A DNA stretch of 64,000 nt, taken from NCBI RefSeq assembly GCF_041890415.1, contig NZ_CP169056.1, forward strand, positions 434,001-498,000, written 5' to 3'. Each line of letters begins with the position of its first letter. The stretch's first letter is position 1. Below the pieces are notes generated by a model. That model worked only from the letters and a program-made list of their open reading frames with translations, did no database searches and was not told where the DNA came from. The translations under genes and the position numbers were made by a program. This document shows, piece by piece, positions 18,459 through 27,363 of this stretch. This stretch comes from Pseudoxanthomonas koreensis_A (GTDB taxonomy: Bacteria > Pseudomonadota > Gammaproteobacteria > Xanthomonadales > Xanthomonadaceae).

Positions 18459-18983
18459 CTAGGATTCACCGCGGGCGACCTGAGGGGGGCGCCCGGGACC
18501 GGACGGGTTGTCCGGGTCGGAATCGCCGGGAGCACCCGGCTCCGGCGTCGGCCGATCCCCGGGACGGGGTTCGCGCAAGGAAGCCAGTGCGTCGGCCACG
18601 GCTTGCCGGGCAGTCGCAGAGACAGTGGACGTTGTCGTGGTTGTCGCCTGGTGCGGGCGCAACGGCGAAGTGGTGGTCTTGACCACCACTGCAGTGGGTT
18701 CCAGCCCGATGGAGCGGGCCGCACCGAGCAGTTCGGCTTCTGCCAGGCGCAACCGCGCCCGCCAGACCGGGGAATCGGTGAGGAAGACGAGTTGTCCGCC
18801 ATTGACGTTGGCCAACCTGCAGTGGGGGGCCAGTCCGGGCGGCAACAGGGGGCGCAGTTGCTGATCCAGTGCATCGAGCCAGAGGGCTCGGCGCAAGGGG
18901 GCGCCGGCGTCGTCCGCAAGCGCGGCTTCGACCGCGGGACGCGGCGTGGCGGGGCGGCGGGCGTTGGGCTTCGAATCGGACAT
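18459..18983 (-). CDS. dciA: DciA-like protein (DUF721), replicative helicase-associated
   Basis: 174 residues. The middle part (about 25-95: LRRALWLDALDQQLRPLLPP, LAPHCRLANVNGGQLVF, then SPVWRARLRLAEAELL) matches the DUF721 KH-like fold. DciA loads or assists the DnaB helicase in bacteria without DnaC or DnaI. The C-terminal half is low complexity, with a Thr/Ser run (ATTTTTSTVSATAR) and a Pro/Gly/Asp-rich tail. In Pseudomonas dciA also lies between lpxC and secA. Its start is only nine bases from the divergent start of the M23 peptidase gene. Confidence 0.75.
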   Translation of the reverse strand: MSDSKPNARRPATPRPAVEAALADDAGAPLRRALWLDALDQQLRPLLPPGLAPHCRLANVNGGQLVFLTDSPVWRARLRLAEAELLGAARSIGLEPTAVVVKTTTSPLRPHQATTTTTSTVSATARQAVADALASLREPRPGDRPTPEPGAPGDSDPDNPSGPGRPPQVARGES

Positions 18984-18992
18984 ACCTAAAGC

Positions 18993-19934
18993 ATGAGCTA
19001 CAAATTCATCATAAGAAACCCGCGGGGCGCGCAGGCTGCCGGATGGCAGGGCGGCCTGCAGCAGTGGGCGGCGCAGCGGCCGTGGACGGCACTGGTTGCG
19101 GTCCTGACGGTCGGCGTGGGCCTGGGCATCGGCGCCGGCACCGGAATCGGCGCGGCGGCCGCCCAGCGCATGGAATCGCAACTGGCGCAGCAGCAGCGTG
19201 AGCTGCAGCAGGTGCGCCAGCAGTCGCAGCAGGAGATCAACGCCCTGGCTGCGCGCCTGGGCGAGCTGCAGGCCCAGGCCAACCGGCTCAATGCCCTGGG
19301 CGAGCGCCTGACCCAGGCCGGACAACTGGAGGACGGCGAGTTCGACTTCCAGGGCGCCCCCGGCCAGGGTGGTGGCGAGCTCGCCGGCGACATGCCGCTG
19401 GGCGAGCTGGTCGAAGGGCTGGACGAGATCGAACTCAAGTTCGCCCAATCCGGGCAGCAGCTGTCGGTGATGGAGGCGCTGCTGTTCGATCGCCAGCTGG
19501 AGATCAACGCGATGCCGTCGCGTGCGCCGGTGCGGCGCAGCTACATCACGTCCAGCTTCGGCGGCCGCGCAGACCCGTTCGGTCGCGGCCGGCAGTTCCA
19601 CAAGGGTATCGATTTCCACGCCCGGGTCGGCGATCCGGTGATGTCGGTGGCCGACGGCGTGGTCAGCTTCGCCGGCAATCGCAGCGGTTATGGCCACACC
19701 ATCGAGGTCGACCACGGCAACGGCTATGTCACCCGATATGCGCACAACTCGCGGCTGACCGTGCGCTCCGGCGACCTGGTCCGCGCCGGGCAGCAGGTGG
19801 CCAGGGCCGGTTCCAGCGGCCGCTCGACCGGTGCACACGTGCATTTCGAGGTCTGGGAGAACGGGCGCGTGGTCAACCCGCGCAAGTTCCTGGGCAACGG
19901 CCAGGCTCCGGTGGCACGCAGCGGCCGCGGCTGA
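18993..19934 (+). CDS. Membrane-anchored M23 family metallopeptidase
   Basis: 313 residues. A short N terminus leads to one membrane helix (about 29-56), a Gln-rich coiled coil (about 58-110), and a C-terminal LytM/M23 peptidase domain. Zinc motifs are intact: HxxxD at 203-207 (HKGID) and HxH at 282-284 (HVH). It is therefore a likely active peptidoglycan endopeptidase acting in the periplasm, unlike EnvC- or NlpD-type activators that have lost these residues. An M23 gene between dciA and secA is also seen in Pseudomonas. The ATG at 18993 has no ribosome site; the true start could be later. Confidence 0.85.
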   Translation: MSYKFIIRNPRGAQAAGWQGGLQQWAAQRPWTALVAVLTVGVGLGIGAGTGIGAAAAQRMESQLAQQQRELQQVRQQSQQEINALAARLGELQAQANRLNALGERLTQAGQLEDGEFDFQGAPGQGGGELAGDMPLGELVEGLDEIELKFAQSGQQLSVMEALLFDRQLEINAMPSRAPVRRSYITSSFGGRADPFGRGRQFHKGIDFHARVGDPVMSVADGVVSFAGNRSGYGHTIEVDHGNGYVTRYAHNSRLTVRSGDLVRAGQQVARAGSSGRSTGAHVHFEVWENGRVVNPRKFLGNGQAPVARSGRG

Positions 19935-19956
19935 AGCCCGCCCGCGTACCGCGCGC

Positions 19957-19985
19957 AAGCCCGCCCCCGCAAGGAGGCGGGCTTT
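19957..19985 (+). terminator. Terminator after the M23 peptidase gene
   Basis: AAGCCCGCC (19957-19965) pairs with GGCGGGCTT (19976-19984) around a 10-base loop and runs into TTTCT. It lies 23 bases after the peptidase stop and isolates it from secA. Confidence 0.8.
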
Positions 19986-20045
19986 CTGCTTTCCGGGCCA
20001 GGCATCGGGGTGGCGTGATCGGCCATGGCATGGCTGCGCGTGGCC

Positions 20046-20078
20046 TTGAGAACGCGTTGGAATGTCCCAAGCTACAAT
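20046..20078 (+). promoter_or_regulatory. Possible secA promoter
   Basis: TACAAT at 20073-20078 is a good -10 element. The nearest -35 candidate, TTGAGA at 20046-20051, is 21 bases away, longer than usual. The resulting leader of nearly 90 bases before secA contains no secM-like frame that I recognise. Confidence 0.4.
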
Positions 20079-20172
20079 GGCAGATTGCCGCGGACCGGGA
20101 GCATTGCGCCCTGTTCCGCTTCCGGAGGCGCGCTGTGGCGGCCCCGGCGTTCATTCCCAACCGGCCCCATCG

Positions 20173-22911
20173 ATGATCAACAAACTGCTTACCCGTGTCT
20201 TCGGCAGCCGCAACGAACGGCTCCTGCGCCAACTGGAGCGCATCGTCGCCAGGGTCAATGCCCTGGAACCGGAAATGCAGCAGCTTTCCGATGAGGCGCT
20301 CAAGGCCAAGACCGGTGAGTTCCAGCAGCGCATCGCCGCTGGCGAGCCGCTGGACAAGGTGCTGCCGGAAGCCTTCGCCGTGTGCCGCGAGGCCAGCCAG
20401 CGGGTGCTGGGCATGCGTCATTACGACGTGCAGCTGATCGGCGGCATGGTCCTGCACCTGGGCAAGATCGCCGAGATGCGCACCGGCGAGGGCAAGACCC
20501 TGGTCGGGACCCTGCCGGTCTACCTCAATGCGCTGCAAGGCAAGGGCGTGCACGTGGTCACCGTCAACGACTACCTGGCGCGCCGCGACTCGGCGTGGAT
20601 GGGCAAGGTGTACACCTGGCTGGGCCTGAGCGTGGGCGTGGTCTACCCGGGCATGGCGCATGCGGACAAGAAGGCCGCCTATGCCGCCGACATCACCTAC
20701 GGCACCAACAACGAATTCGGCTTCGACTACCTGCGCGACAACATGGCGCTGAGCAAGGCCGACCGTTACCAGCGCGGCCTGCACTACGCCATCGTCGACG
20801 AAGTCGACTCGATCCTGATCGACGAGGCTCGCACCCCGCTGATCATCTCCGGCCCCGCAGATGACTCGCCGGAGCTGTACATGCGGGTCAACCGCATCGT
20901 GCCGCAGCTGCGCCGCCAGGCCGAGGAAGAGGGCGAGGGCGACTACTGGGTCGACGAGAAGGGCAAGCAGGTGCACCTGTCCGAGGCCGGCATGGAGCAC
21001 GCCGAGGAGCTGTTGCACGGCGCCGGCATCCTGGGCCGCGACGAGAGCCTGTACGGCGCCAACAACCTGGCCGTCGTGCACCACCTCAACGCCGCGCTGC
21101 GCGCGCACGCGCTGTTCCAGCGCGACGTGGACTACATCGTGCGCGATGGCGAGGTGGTGATCGTGGACGAGTTCACCGGCCGCACCCTGGCCGGGCGGCG
21201 CTGGTCCGACGGCCTGCACCAGGCGGTGGAGGCCAAGGAGGGCGTGCAGATCCAGCGCGAGAACCAGACCCTGGCTTCGATCACCTTCCAGAACCTGTTC
21301 CGCATGTACGGCAAGCTGGCCGGCATGACCGGCACGGCCGACACCGAGGCCTACGAGTTCCAGAGCATCTACGGCCTGGAAGTGGCAGTCATCCCCACCC
21401 ACAAGCCGGTCCAGCGCCTGGACCATCCCGACCAGGTGTTCCTCAACCGCGAGGCCAAGTTCCGCGCGGTGCAGGCCGACATCCAGGACTGCCACGCGCG
21501 TGGCCAGCCGGTGCTGGTGGGCACCACCTCGATCGAGACCTCGGAGATGCTGTCCGACTTCCTCAACAACGCCGGGGTGGCGCACGAGGTGCTCAACGCC
21601 AAGCAGCACGAGCGCGAGGCCCAGATCGTGGCCAACGCCGGGCGCCCCGGCGCGGTGACGATCGCCACCAACATGGCCGGCCGCGGCACCGACATCGTCC
21701 TGGGCGGCTCGCTGGATACCGAACTGGCCGCGCTGGGCGAGGACGCAAGCGAGGCCGACAAGGCCAGGGCCAAGGCCGAATGGCAGGTGCGCCACGACCA
21801 GGTCAAGGCCGCCGGCGGCCTGCACATCATCGGCACCGAGCGCCACGAGAGCCGCCGCATCGACAACCAGCTGCGCGGCCGCTCCGGCCGCCAGGGCGAC
21901 CCGGGCTCGTCGCGCTTCTACCTGTCGCTGGAAGACAACCTGATGCGCATCTTCGCCTCCGACTGGGTGCAGAAGGCGATGCGCATGATGGGCATGAAGG
22001 ACGACGACGTCATCGAGGACAAGCTGGTCAGCCGCCAGATCGAGAAGGCGCAGCGCAAGGTCGAGGCGCACAACTTCGACATCCGCAAGAACCTGCTGGA
22101 GTTCGACGACGTCAACAACGACCAGCGCAAGGTGATCTACGCCCAGCGCGACGAACTGCTGGAGGCCGATTCGATCCACGACAACATCGAAGGCATCCGC
22201 GGCGACGTGGTCAACGAGATGGTGACCCGCTTCGTGCCGCCGGAATCGGTGGACGAGCAGTGGGACCTGGCGGGGCTGGAAGCCACGCTCGAGGGCGAGT
22301 ACGGCGTGCGCGTGGACCTGCAGCGGCTGGCCAGCGAGAGCGAGGAGCTGGATGCCGAGCAGATCGAACGCCACGTGCAGGACGCGGTGGCCGAGCTGTT
22401 CCAGAACAAGGAACAGCAGCTCGGGTCCGAGACCGCGCGCGCGCTGGAGAAGCACATCATGCTCAACGTGCTCGACCAGGGCTGGAAGGAGCATCTGGCG
22501 AACATGGACTACCTGCGCCAGGGCATCCACCTGCGCGGCTACGCGCAGAAGCAGCCCAAGCAGGAGTACAAGAAGGAGGCGTTCGAGCTGTTCGCCGCGC
22601 TGCTTGAGAACGTCAAGCGCCAGGTGGTGACCCTGCTGGCCCGCGTGCGCATCCGCACCGAGGAGGAGATCGCGGCGCTGGAGGCGCAGGAGCGCGCCCA
22701 GGCCGAGGCGCGGCTGCGCCAGGCCCAGTTCCAGCATGCGTCCACCGGCGGCTACGGCACCGAGGACGAGGTGGAACAGATGCAGGGCCGGGTGGGTGCG
22801 GCGATGACCGCCGGCCAGGTGGTGCGCGATGCGCCCAAGGTCGGTCGCAACGACGCGTGTCCGTGCGGCAGTGGCAAGAAGTACAAGCACTGCCACGGCC
22901 AGCTGGGCTGA
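20173..22911 (+). CDS. secA: SecA preprotein translocase ATPase
   Basis: Motor of the Sec pathway. 912 residues. DEAD motor with Walker A GEGKT at 105-109 (K108 as in E. coli), DEVDSILIDEARTPLIISG for Walker B, the preprotein-binding domain, second motor domain (TNMAGRGTDIVLGG, GRSGRQGDPGSSRFYLS) and helical scaffold. The C terminus has the zinc-binding CxC...CH motif (C896, C898, C907, H908) that binds SecB. The ATG at 20173 (MINKLLTRVFGSRN) matches the family N terminus; upstream in-frame sequence does not. Confidence 0.98.
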   Translation: MINKLLTRVFGSRNERLLRQLERIVARVNALEPEMQQLSDEALKAKTGEFQQRIAAGEPLDKVLPEAFAVCREASQRVLGMRHYDVQLIGGMVLHLGKIAEMRTGEGKTLVGTLPVYLNALQGKGVHVVTVNDYLARRDSAWMGKVYTWLGLSVGVVYPGMAHADKKAAYAADITYGTNNEFGFDYLRDNMALSKADRYQRGLHYAIVDEVDSILIDEARTPLIISGPADDSPELYMRVNRIVPQLRRQAEEEGEGDYWVDEKGKQVHLSEAGMEHAEELLHGAGILGRDESLYGANNLAVVHHLNAALRAHALFQRDVDYIVRDGEVVIVDEFTGRTLAGRRWSDGLHQAVEAKEGVQIQRENQTLASITFQNLFRMYGKLAGMTGTADTEAYEFQSIYGLEVAVIPTHKPVQRLDHPDQVFLNREAKFRAVQADIQDCHARGQPVLVGTTSIETSEMLSDFLNNAGVAHEVLNAKQHEREAQIVANAGRPGAVTIATNMAGRGTDIVLGGSLDTELAALGEDASEADKARAKAEWQVRHDQVKAAGGLHIIGTERHESRRIDNQLRGRSGRQGDPGSSRFYLSLEDNLMRIFASDWVQKAMRMMGMKDDDVIEDKLVSRQIEKAQRKVEAHNFDIRKNLLEFDDVNNDQRKVIYAQRDELLEADSIHDNIEGIRGDVVNEMVTRFVPPESVDEQWDLAGLEATLEGEYGVRVDLQRLASESEELDAEQIERHVQDAVAELFQNKEQQLGSETARALEKHIMLNVLDQGWKEHLANMDYLRQGIHLRGYAQKQPKQEYKKEAFELFAALLENVKRQVVTLLARVRIRTEEEIAALEAQERAQAEARLRQAQFQHASTGGYGTEDEVEQMQGRVGAAMTAGQVVRDAPKVGRNDACPCGSGKKYKHCHGQLG

Positions 22912-22939
22912 TGCCGTCGCGTCCCCCGGGCCGGATCGC

Positions 22940-23926
22940 ATGACCTCCGCGCGGCGCTCGATCCACGTGGTGGCGGGGGTCATCGTCGACCTGCGCGGCC
23001 GGGTGTTGCTGGCCCGGCGCGGCGAGGGCAGCGACCTGCCCGGGCTGTGGGAATTCCCGGGCGGCAAGCGCGAGCCGGGCGAAACCCCGGAAGACGCGCT
23101 GGTGCGCGAGCTGCGGGAAGAACTGGGCATCGAGGCCGAGGTCGGCCCGGTGCTGATCGAAGTCCCGCAGGAGTACCCGGGCAAGCGCCTGCGCCTGGAG
23201 GTGCGCCGGGTCCCGCGCTGGAAGGGCACGCCACGCGGGCGCGAGGGCCAGGCCCTGACCTGGGTCGCGCCGGAGCAGTTGTCGCGCTATTCCATGCCCT
23301 CGGCCGACCTGCCGGTGATCGGCGCGTTGCGCCAGCCCGACCGCTACCTGGTCACGCCCGAGCCGGGACCGGACCTGGAGGCCTGGTGGTCCGGCCTGGA
23401 CGCCGCCCTGGCCGACGGGATCAGCCGGGTGCAGGTGCGCGCGCCGGGCCTGGCGCAGGCTGCCCACGACGGCTGGCGTGCACTGGCGAGCGAGGCGGTC
23501 AGCCGCTGCCGCGCGGCCGGCGCCCAGGTCCTGCTCAACCGCGACATCGCCCTGGCCAGTGAACTGGGCGTGGGCGTGCACCTGGGCAGCGAGCAACTGG
23601 CCGCACAGGTCGAGCGGCCGCTGCCGGCCGCACTGCCGGTGGGTGCCTCGTGCCACACCCTGGCCGAGCTGGAGGCCGCACAGGCGCTGGGTTGCGACTT
23701 CGCCGTGCTCGGGCCGCTGCACCCCACCGCCAGCCATCCCGGCGCGCCCGCGCTGGGATGGGAGGGATTCGCGCGCCTGCGCGAGCGTGTCGGGCTGCCG
23801 ATCTACGCGATCGGCGGGCTCGGCCCGGAGGATGTGGAACAGGCCCGCCGCCAGGGCGCGCAGGGGATCGCCGCGATCCGCGCGCTGTGGCCGACGGTGG
23901 GCGCCGATACCGGCACCCCGGCCTAG
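22940..23926 (+). CDS. Nudix hydrolase fused to a ThiE-like domain
   Basis: 328 residues. The N-terminal Nudix domain (about 1-135) has an intact box, GGKREPGETPEDALVRELRE then ELGI, of the MutT type that removes 8-oxo-dGTP. The C-terminal domain (about 145-320) resembles thiamine phosphate synthase (GVGVHLGSEQL, LGPLHPTASHPG, YAIGGL), as in the MutT/ThiE-like fusions next to secA in many gammaproteobacteria. Whether the ThiE part is active is unknown. The ATG at 22940 was chosen for the MTSARRSIHVVAGVI start; ribosome site weak. It follows secA by 28 bases and may be cotranscribed. Confidence 0.88.
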   Translation: MTSARRSIHVVAGVIVDLRGRVLLARRGEGSDLPGLWEFPGGKREPGETPEDALVRELREELGIEAEVGPVLIEVPQEYPGKRLRLEVRRVPRWKGTPRGREGQALTWVAPEQLSRYSMPSADLPVIGALRQPDRYLVTPEPGPDLEAWWSGLDAALADGISRVQVRAPGLAQAAHDGWRALASEAVSRCRAAGAQVLLNRDIALASELGVGVHLGSEQLAAQVERPLPAALPVGASCHTLAELEAAQALGCDFAVLGPLHPTASHPGAPALGWEGFARLRERVGLPIYAIGGLGPEDVEQARRQGAQGIAAIRALWPTVGADTGTPA

Positions 23927-23967
23927 AAGATGGTCCGCCGCCGCGCGCGGCGTGGTCCGGGGCGCGC

Positions 23968-24582
23968 CTACGCGGCGGCAGCGAGATCCAGGTAACGCCG
24001 GTGCAGGGCGGCCACGGCCGCGTCCAGCAGATCGGCGGGGCCGTCGTTGCGCAGCACGTCGTCGGCGATGGCCAGGCGCGCCTGGCGGGTGGCCTGGGCA
24101 GCAAGCATGCGCGTGGCCAGCGCCGCGTCCACGCCGTCGCGCCGCATCAGCCGCGCGTGTTGCAGGTCTTCCGGTGCATCCACCACCAGGATCCGGTCCA
24201 CCCACGGATAGCCGGCGCGTCCGCCGGCTTCGGCCAGCAGCGGGATGGCGGCGATCGCGTATGGCCCGGGCGCGGCCCGGCACCGGGCTTCCAGGACGGC
24301 GCGGATCGCCGGGTGGGTGATCGCCTCCAGCGCGCGCCGGGCATCCGGGTCGGCGAAGACCTGCTCGCGCAGCTGGCGCCGGTCCAGGCTGCCGTCGGGC
24401 TGCAGCACCCCGGGACCGAACTGCCGGGCGATGGCGGCCAGGGCCGGCTGGCCGGGGGCCACCACCTCGCGTGCGGCGATGTCGGCATCGGCCACCACGA
24501 TGCCCAGCGCCTCGAAGCGCCGGGTCACCTCGCTCTTGCCCGAGGCCACGCCGCCAGTGAGGCCGATGATGAAGCCGCTCAT
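23968..24582 (-). CDS. coaE: CoaE, dephospho-CoA kinase
   Basis: Last step of coenzyme A synthesis. 204 residues. P-loop GGVASGKS at 10-17, DADIAAREVV (substrate-binding Asp) near 31-40, and THPAI and IPLLAEAG motifs of the family. The gene is convergent with the Nudix gene (41-base gap) and divergent from nadE. In many gammaproteobacteria coaE follows pilD; no pilin genes are adjacent here. Confidence 0.95.
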   Translation of the reverse strand: MSGFIIGLTGGVASGKSEVTRRFEALGIVVADADIAAREVVAPGQPALAAIARQFGPGVLQPDGSLDRRQLREQVFADPDARRALEAITHPAIRAVLEARCRAAPGPYAIAAIPLLAEAGGRAGYPWVDRILVVDAPEDLQHARLMRRDGVDAALATRMLAAQATRQARLAIADDVLRNDGPADLLDAAVAALHRRYLDLAAAA

Positions 24583-24673
24583 GTGCGCCTGCCGCCGGGA
24601 GATGCCACCAGTCTAGCGGCGCGGCGGGCGGGCGCCGCCACCGCGCGGCCGCCGTCGTCCACGCAGCGTGATC

Positions 24674-24699
24674 GATACCGCCCTGCGCGCCGGTATCAT
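24674..24699 (+). promoter_or_regulatory. Inverted repeat overlapping the nadE -10 region
   Basis: GATACCG (24674-24680) and CGGTATC (24691-24697) form a perfect 7-bp inverted repeat with a 10-base spacer, and the flanks extend it imperfectly. The right arm overlaps TATCAT at 24694-24699, the best -10 element before nadE. The spacing of one to two helical turns suits a dimeric regulator. The remainder of the 147-base coaE-nadE divergent gap shows nothing clear. Confidence 0.45.
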
Positions 24700-24729
24700 C
24701 GCCTGCATGCCTACGACCCGGTGTTCGCC

Positions 24730-26370
24730 ATGAAGGACTCCCTGCGCATCGCCCTGGCCCAGTTCGACTTCCCGGTCGGCGCGGTGGAGGACAACGCCGC
24801 GCGCATCATCGAGATGATCGGCGAGGCCAGCGACGAATATGGCGCCGACATCGTGGTGTTCCCCGAGCTGGCCATCAGTGGCTACCCGCCGGAGGACCTG
24901 CTGCTGCGGCCGGCGTTCCTGGCCCGCTGCGAGGCGGCGCTGCAGCGCATCGCCGCCAGCGTGCCCGCCGACATCGTGGCCATCGTCGGCTGGCCCGAGG
25001 CCACCGGCGGCGCGCTGTACAACGCGGCCAGCGTGCTGCGCGATGGCGCCATCGTCTGCACCCGGCGCAAGCACGAGTTGCCCAACTACGCGGTGTTCGA
25101 CGAGCGCCGCTATTTCGACGTCGATCCGCACGCGGAGCCGTGCGTGTTCGATGTCCACGGCGTCCCGGTCGGGCTGCTGGTGTGCGAGGACCTGTGGTTC
25201 ACCGAGCCGCTGGCCGACGCGGTGGGCGCCGGCGCGCAACTGGTGCTGGTGCCCAATGCCTCGCCGTTCGAGCGCGGCAAGCACGGCCAGCGCGACGCGC
25301 TGCTGGCGCGAGCCTCGCGCGAGTCGGGCGCCGCGCTGGTCTACCTGAACATGGTCGGCGGCCAGGACGCGCTGGTGTTCGATGGCGCCTCGGTGGTGGC
25401 CGATGCCAACGGCACCGTGCACCCGACCGCGGCCGCGTTCACCGACCAGTGGCTGGTGCTGGAGTACGACACCGCCGCGCGCAGCTTCATGCCGCTGCAG
25501 TGGATGGATGATGGCGACGAAAGCGTGGACGCCCTGGCGTGGCGCGCGGTCACCCGCGGCATCGCCGACTACTGCGCCAAGAACGGCTTCAGCAAGGTCT
25601 GGCTGGGCCTGTCGGGCGGCATGGACTCGGCGCTGGCGCTGGCGCTGGCGGTCGACGCCCTGGGCGCGGACAACGTCACCGCCGTGCGGCTGCCTTCGCG
25701 CTACACCAGCGGCCTGTCCAACGACCTGGCCGCCGAGCAGTGCGCGGCGCTGGGCGTGCGCCTGGAGACGATATCGATCGAGCCGGCATTCGAGGGCCTG
25801 CTGCAGGCGCTGGCGCCGATGTTCGAGGGCCATCCGGCGGATGCGACCGAGGAGAACCTGCAGTCGCGCGCGCGCGGGGCGATCATGATGGCGCTGTCCA
25901 ACAAGTTTGGCGGGTTGCTGCTGACCACCGGCAACAAGAGCGAGTACGCGGTCGGCTACGCCACCATCTATGGCGACATGTGCGGCGGCTACGCGCCGCT
26001 GAAGGACCTCTACAAGACCGAGGTGTACGGCCTGGCCAAGTGGCGCAACACGGTGGGTGGCGCGCCGGTGATCCCGCCGGCGGTGATCGCGCGCCCACCC
26101 TCGGCCGAGCTGCGCGAAGACCAGACCGACCAGGATTCGCTGCCGGCCTACGATGTGCTCGACGGCATCCTCTACCGCTACGTGGACCAGGAACAATCGC
26201 GCGACGAGATCGTCGCTGCCGGTTACGCGGCCGAGGTGGTGGACCGGGTGCTGCGCCTGGTGCGCACCAGCGAGTGGAAACGGCACCAGGCCGCCCCGGG
26301 CCCGAAGGTTTCGCGGCGTGCGTTCGGCCGCGAGCGGCGCTACCCGATCAGCAACCGCTTCGAGGGCTAG
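24730..26370 (+). CDS. nadE: Glutamine-dependent NAD+ synthetase
   Basis: Final step of NAD synthesis, amidating nicotinate adenine dinucleotide with ammonia from glutamine. 546 residues in two domains: an N-terminal nitrilase-type glutaminase with the catalytic triad E46, K114 and C152, and a C-terminal synthetase with the ATP-binding loop SGGMDS at 295-300 and the TTGNKSEYAVGY motif. The ATG at 24730 fits the MKDSLRIALAQFDF start. It ends 10 bases from the convergent bamD stop. Confidence 0.97.
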   Translation: MKDSLRIALAQFDFPVGAVEDNAARIIEMIGEASDEYGADIVVFPELAISGYPPEDLLLRPAFLARCEAALQRIAASVPADIVAIVGWPEATGGALYNAASVLRDGAIVCTRRKHELPNYAVFDERRYFDVDPHAEPCVFDVHGVPVGLLVCEDLWFTEPLADAVGAGAQLVLVPNASPFERGKHGQRDALLARASRESGAALVYLNMVGGQDALVFDGASVVADANGTVHPTAAAFTDQWLVLEYDTAARSFMPLQWMDDGDESVDALAWRAVTRGIADYCAKNGFSKVWLGLSGGMDSALALALAVDALGADNVTAVRLPSRYTSGLSNDLAAEQCAALGVRLETISIEPAFEGLLQALAPMFEGHPADATEENLQSRARGAIMMALSNKFGGLLLTTGNKSEYAVGYATIYGDMCGGYAPLKDLYKTEVYGLAKWRNTVGGAPVIPPAVIARPPSAELREDQTDQDSLPAYDVLDGILYRYVDQEQSRDEIVAAGYAAEVVDRVLRLVRTSEWKRHQAAPGPKVSRRAFGRERRYPISNRFEG

Positions 26371-26380
26371 TGCCCCCGGC

Positions 26381-27262
26381 TCAGCGGTTCATCACCGCAT
26401 TGCGCTGGCCGGTGGGTGATTTCTCGCCGGCAAACGGGTTCAGGCGCCGGATCGCCCACGGATACTTGGGCCAGTCGCCGGTCAGGTACGGATGCTGCGG
26501 ATCATTGAGCTTGAGCACGCGCACCGCGTCGTCGGACAGGGTCTGCTCGCCCAGTTCCTCGTAGGACGCGGCAAGCGCGGCCACGGCGTCGTTCTGGTAG
26601 TCGCTCTGCGGATAGGTTTCCAGGATGTAGGTGGCGCGGCTCACCGCCGACAGCCAGGCACCGCGACGCATGTAGTAGAGCGCGGTGTCCATTTCATGGC
26701 GCGAGAACACATTGCGCAGGCGGACCATGCGCGTGCGCGAATCGGCGGCGTAGCGGCTGTTGGGGTAGCGCTGCAGCACGATGTTGAAATCCTCGTAGGC
26801 CTGGTGCGGCGAGGACAGGTCGCGCCGGCTCGGGTCCAGCGACCACATCCGGCGCATGAAGATGGCATCGCGGTTGGAGTTGCACAGCCCGCGCAGGTAG
26901 TAGAAGTAGGCGATGTTGCGATGGGTCGGGTAGGTGCGGATGAAGCGGTCGATGGTGGAGACCGCCTCGTCGTGCCGGCCGGCCTTGTACTGGGCGTAGG
27001 CCGTTTCCATCAGCGCCTGTTCGGTGTACGGGCCGTAGGGGTACTGGGCCACGAGGCGGCGCAGGCTGATCTCGGCCCCGTTCCAGTCGCCGCGCTCCAT
27101 CTTGTGGTGCGCCTTCTCGTACAGCTCGGCCACCGGCACGCCCTCGTCGGCGTCCTTCTTCTTGGCGTTGCGACCGCAGCCGGTAGCCAGGAATGCAACC
27201 GCCAGCAGCAGCAGGGCCAGGCGCAGCGGGGCAGGGACGGTGAAGCGGGTGCGGTGGGCCAT
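26381..27262 (-). CDS. bamD: BamD outer membrane assembly lipoprotein
   Basis: Essential part of the BAM complex that inserts beta-barrel proteins. 293 residues. Lipoprotein signal with lipobox LATG-C29, then a TPR-rich domain (AELYEKAHHKMERGDWNGAE, RLVAQYPYGPYTEQAL, EDFNIVLQRYPNSRYAADS), all typical of BamD/ComL. It is divergent from rluD with a 101-base gap. A TATCAT element on the minus strand (27301 down to 27296) is the simplest promoter; a GGAACAC/TCAGT pair (27347 down to 27322) vaguely resembles a sigma-E site but has a short spacer. Confidence 0.95.
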   Translation of the reverse strand: MAHRTRFTVPAPLRLALLLLAVAFLATGCGRNAKKKDADEGVPVAELYEKAHHKMERGDWNGAEISLRRLVAQYPYGPYTEQALMETAYAQYKAGRHDEAVSTIDRFIRTYPTHRNIAYFYYLRGLCNSNRDAIFMRRMWSLDPSRRDLSSPHQAYEDFNIVLQRYPNSRYAADSRTRMVRLRNVFSRHEMDTALYYMRRGAWLSAVSRATYILETYPQSDYQNDAVAALAASYEELGEQTLSDDAVRVLKLNDPQHPYLTGDWPKYPWAIRRLNPFAGEKSPTGQRNAVMNR

Positions 27263-27363
27263 CGGCAGACGTGCGGCGTGGAAATGGAAGGGCCGATGAT
27301 AGCCTAGTGGCCTGTCCGGCGACTGACCCGTAGTGCCGGCGTGTTCCCCGCAGCGACGTTCCC

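Noticed and set aside
19873..23229. An open frame of about 1100 codons on the minus strand opposite secA
   Set aside because: The composition (His, Gln, Val, Leu runs) is that of an antisense shadow in GC-rich DNA; no domain is recognisable, and secA on the plus strand is certain.
27322..27347. Sigma-E-like promoter for bamD (GGAACAC and TCAGT on the minus strand)
   Set aside because: The spacer is 14 bases and the -35 has mismatches; a simpler TATCAT element is present, so I did not list it as a feature.
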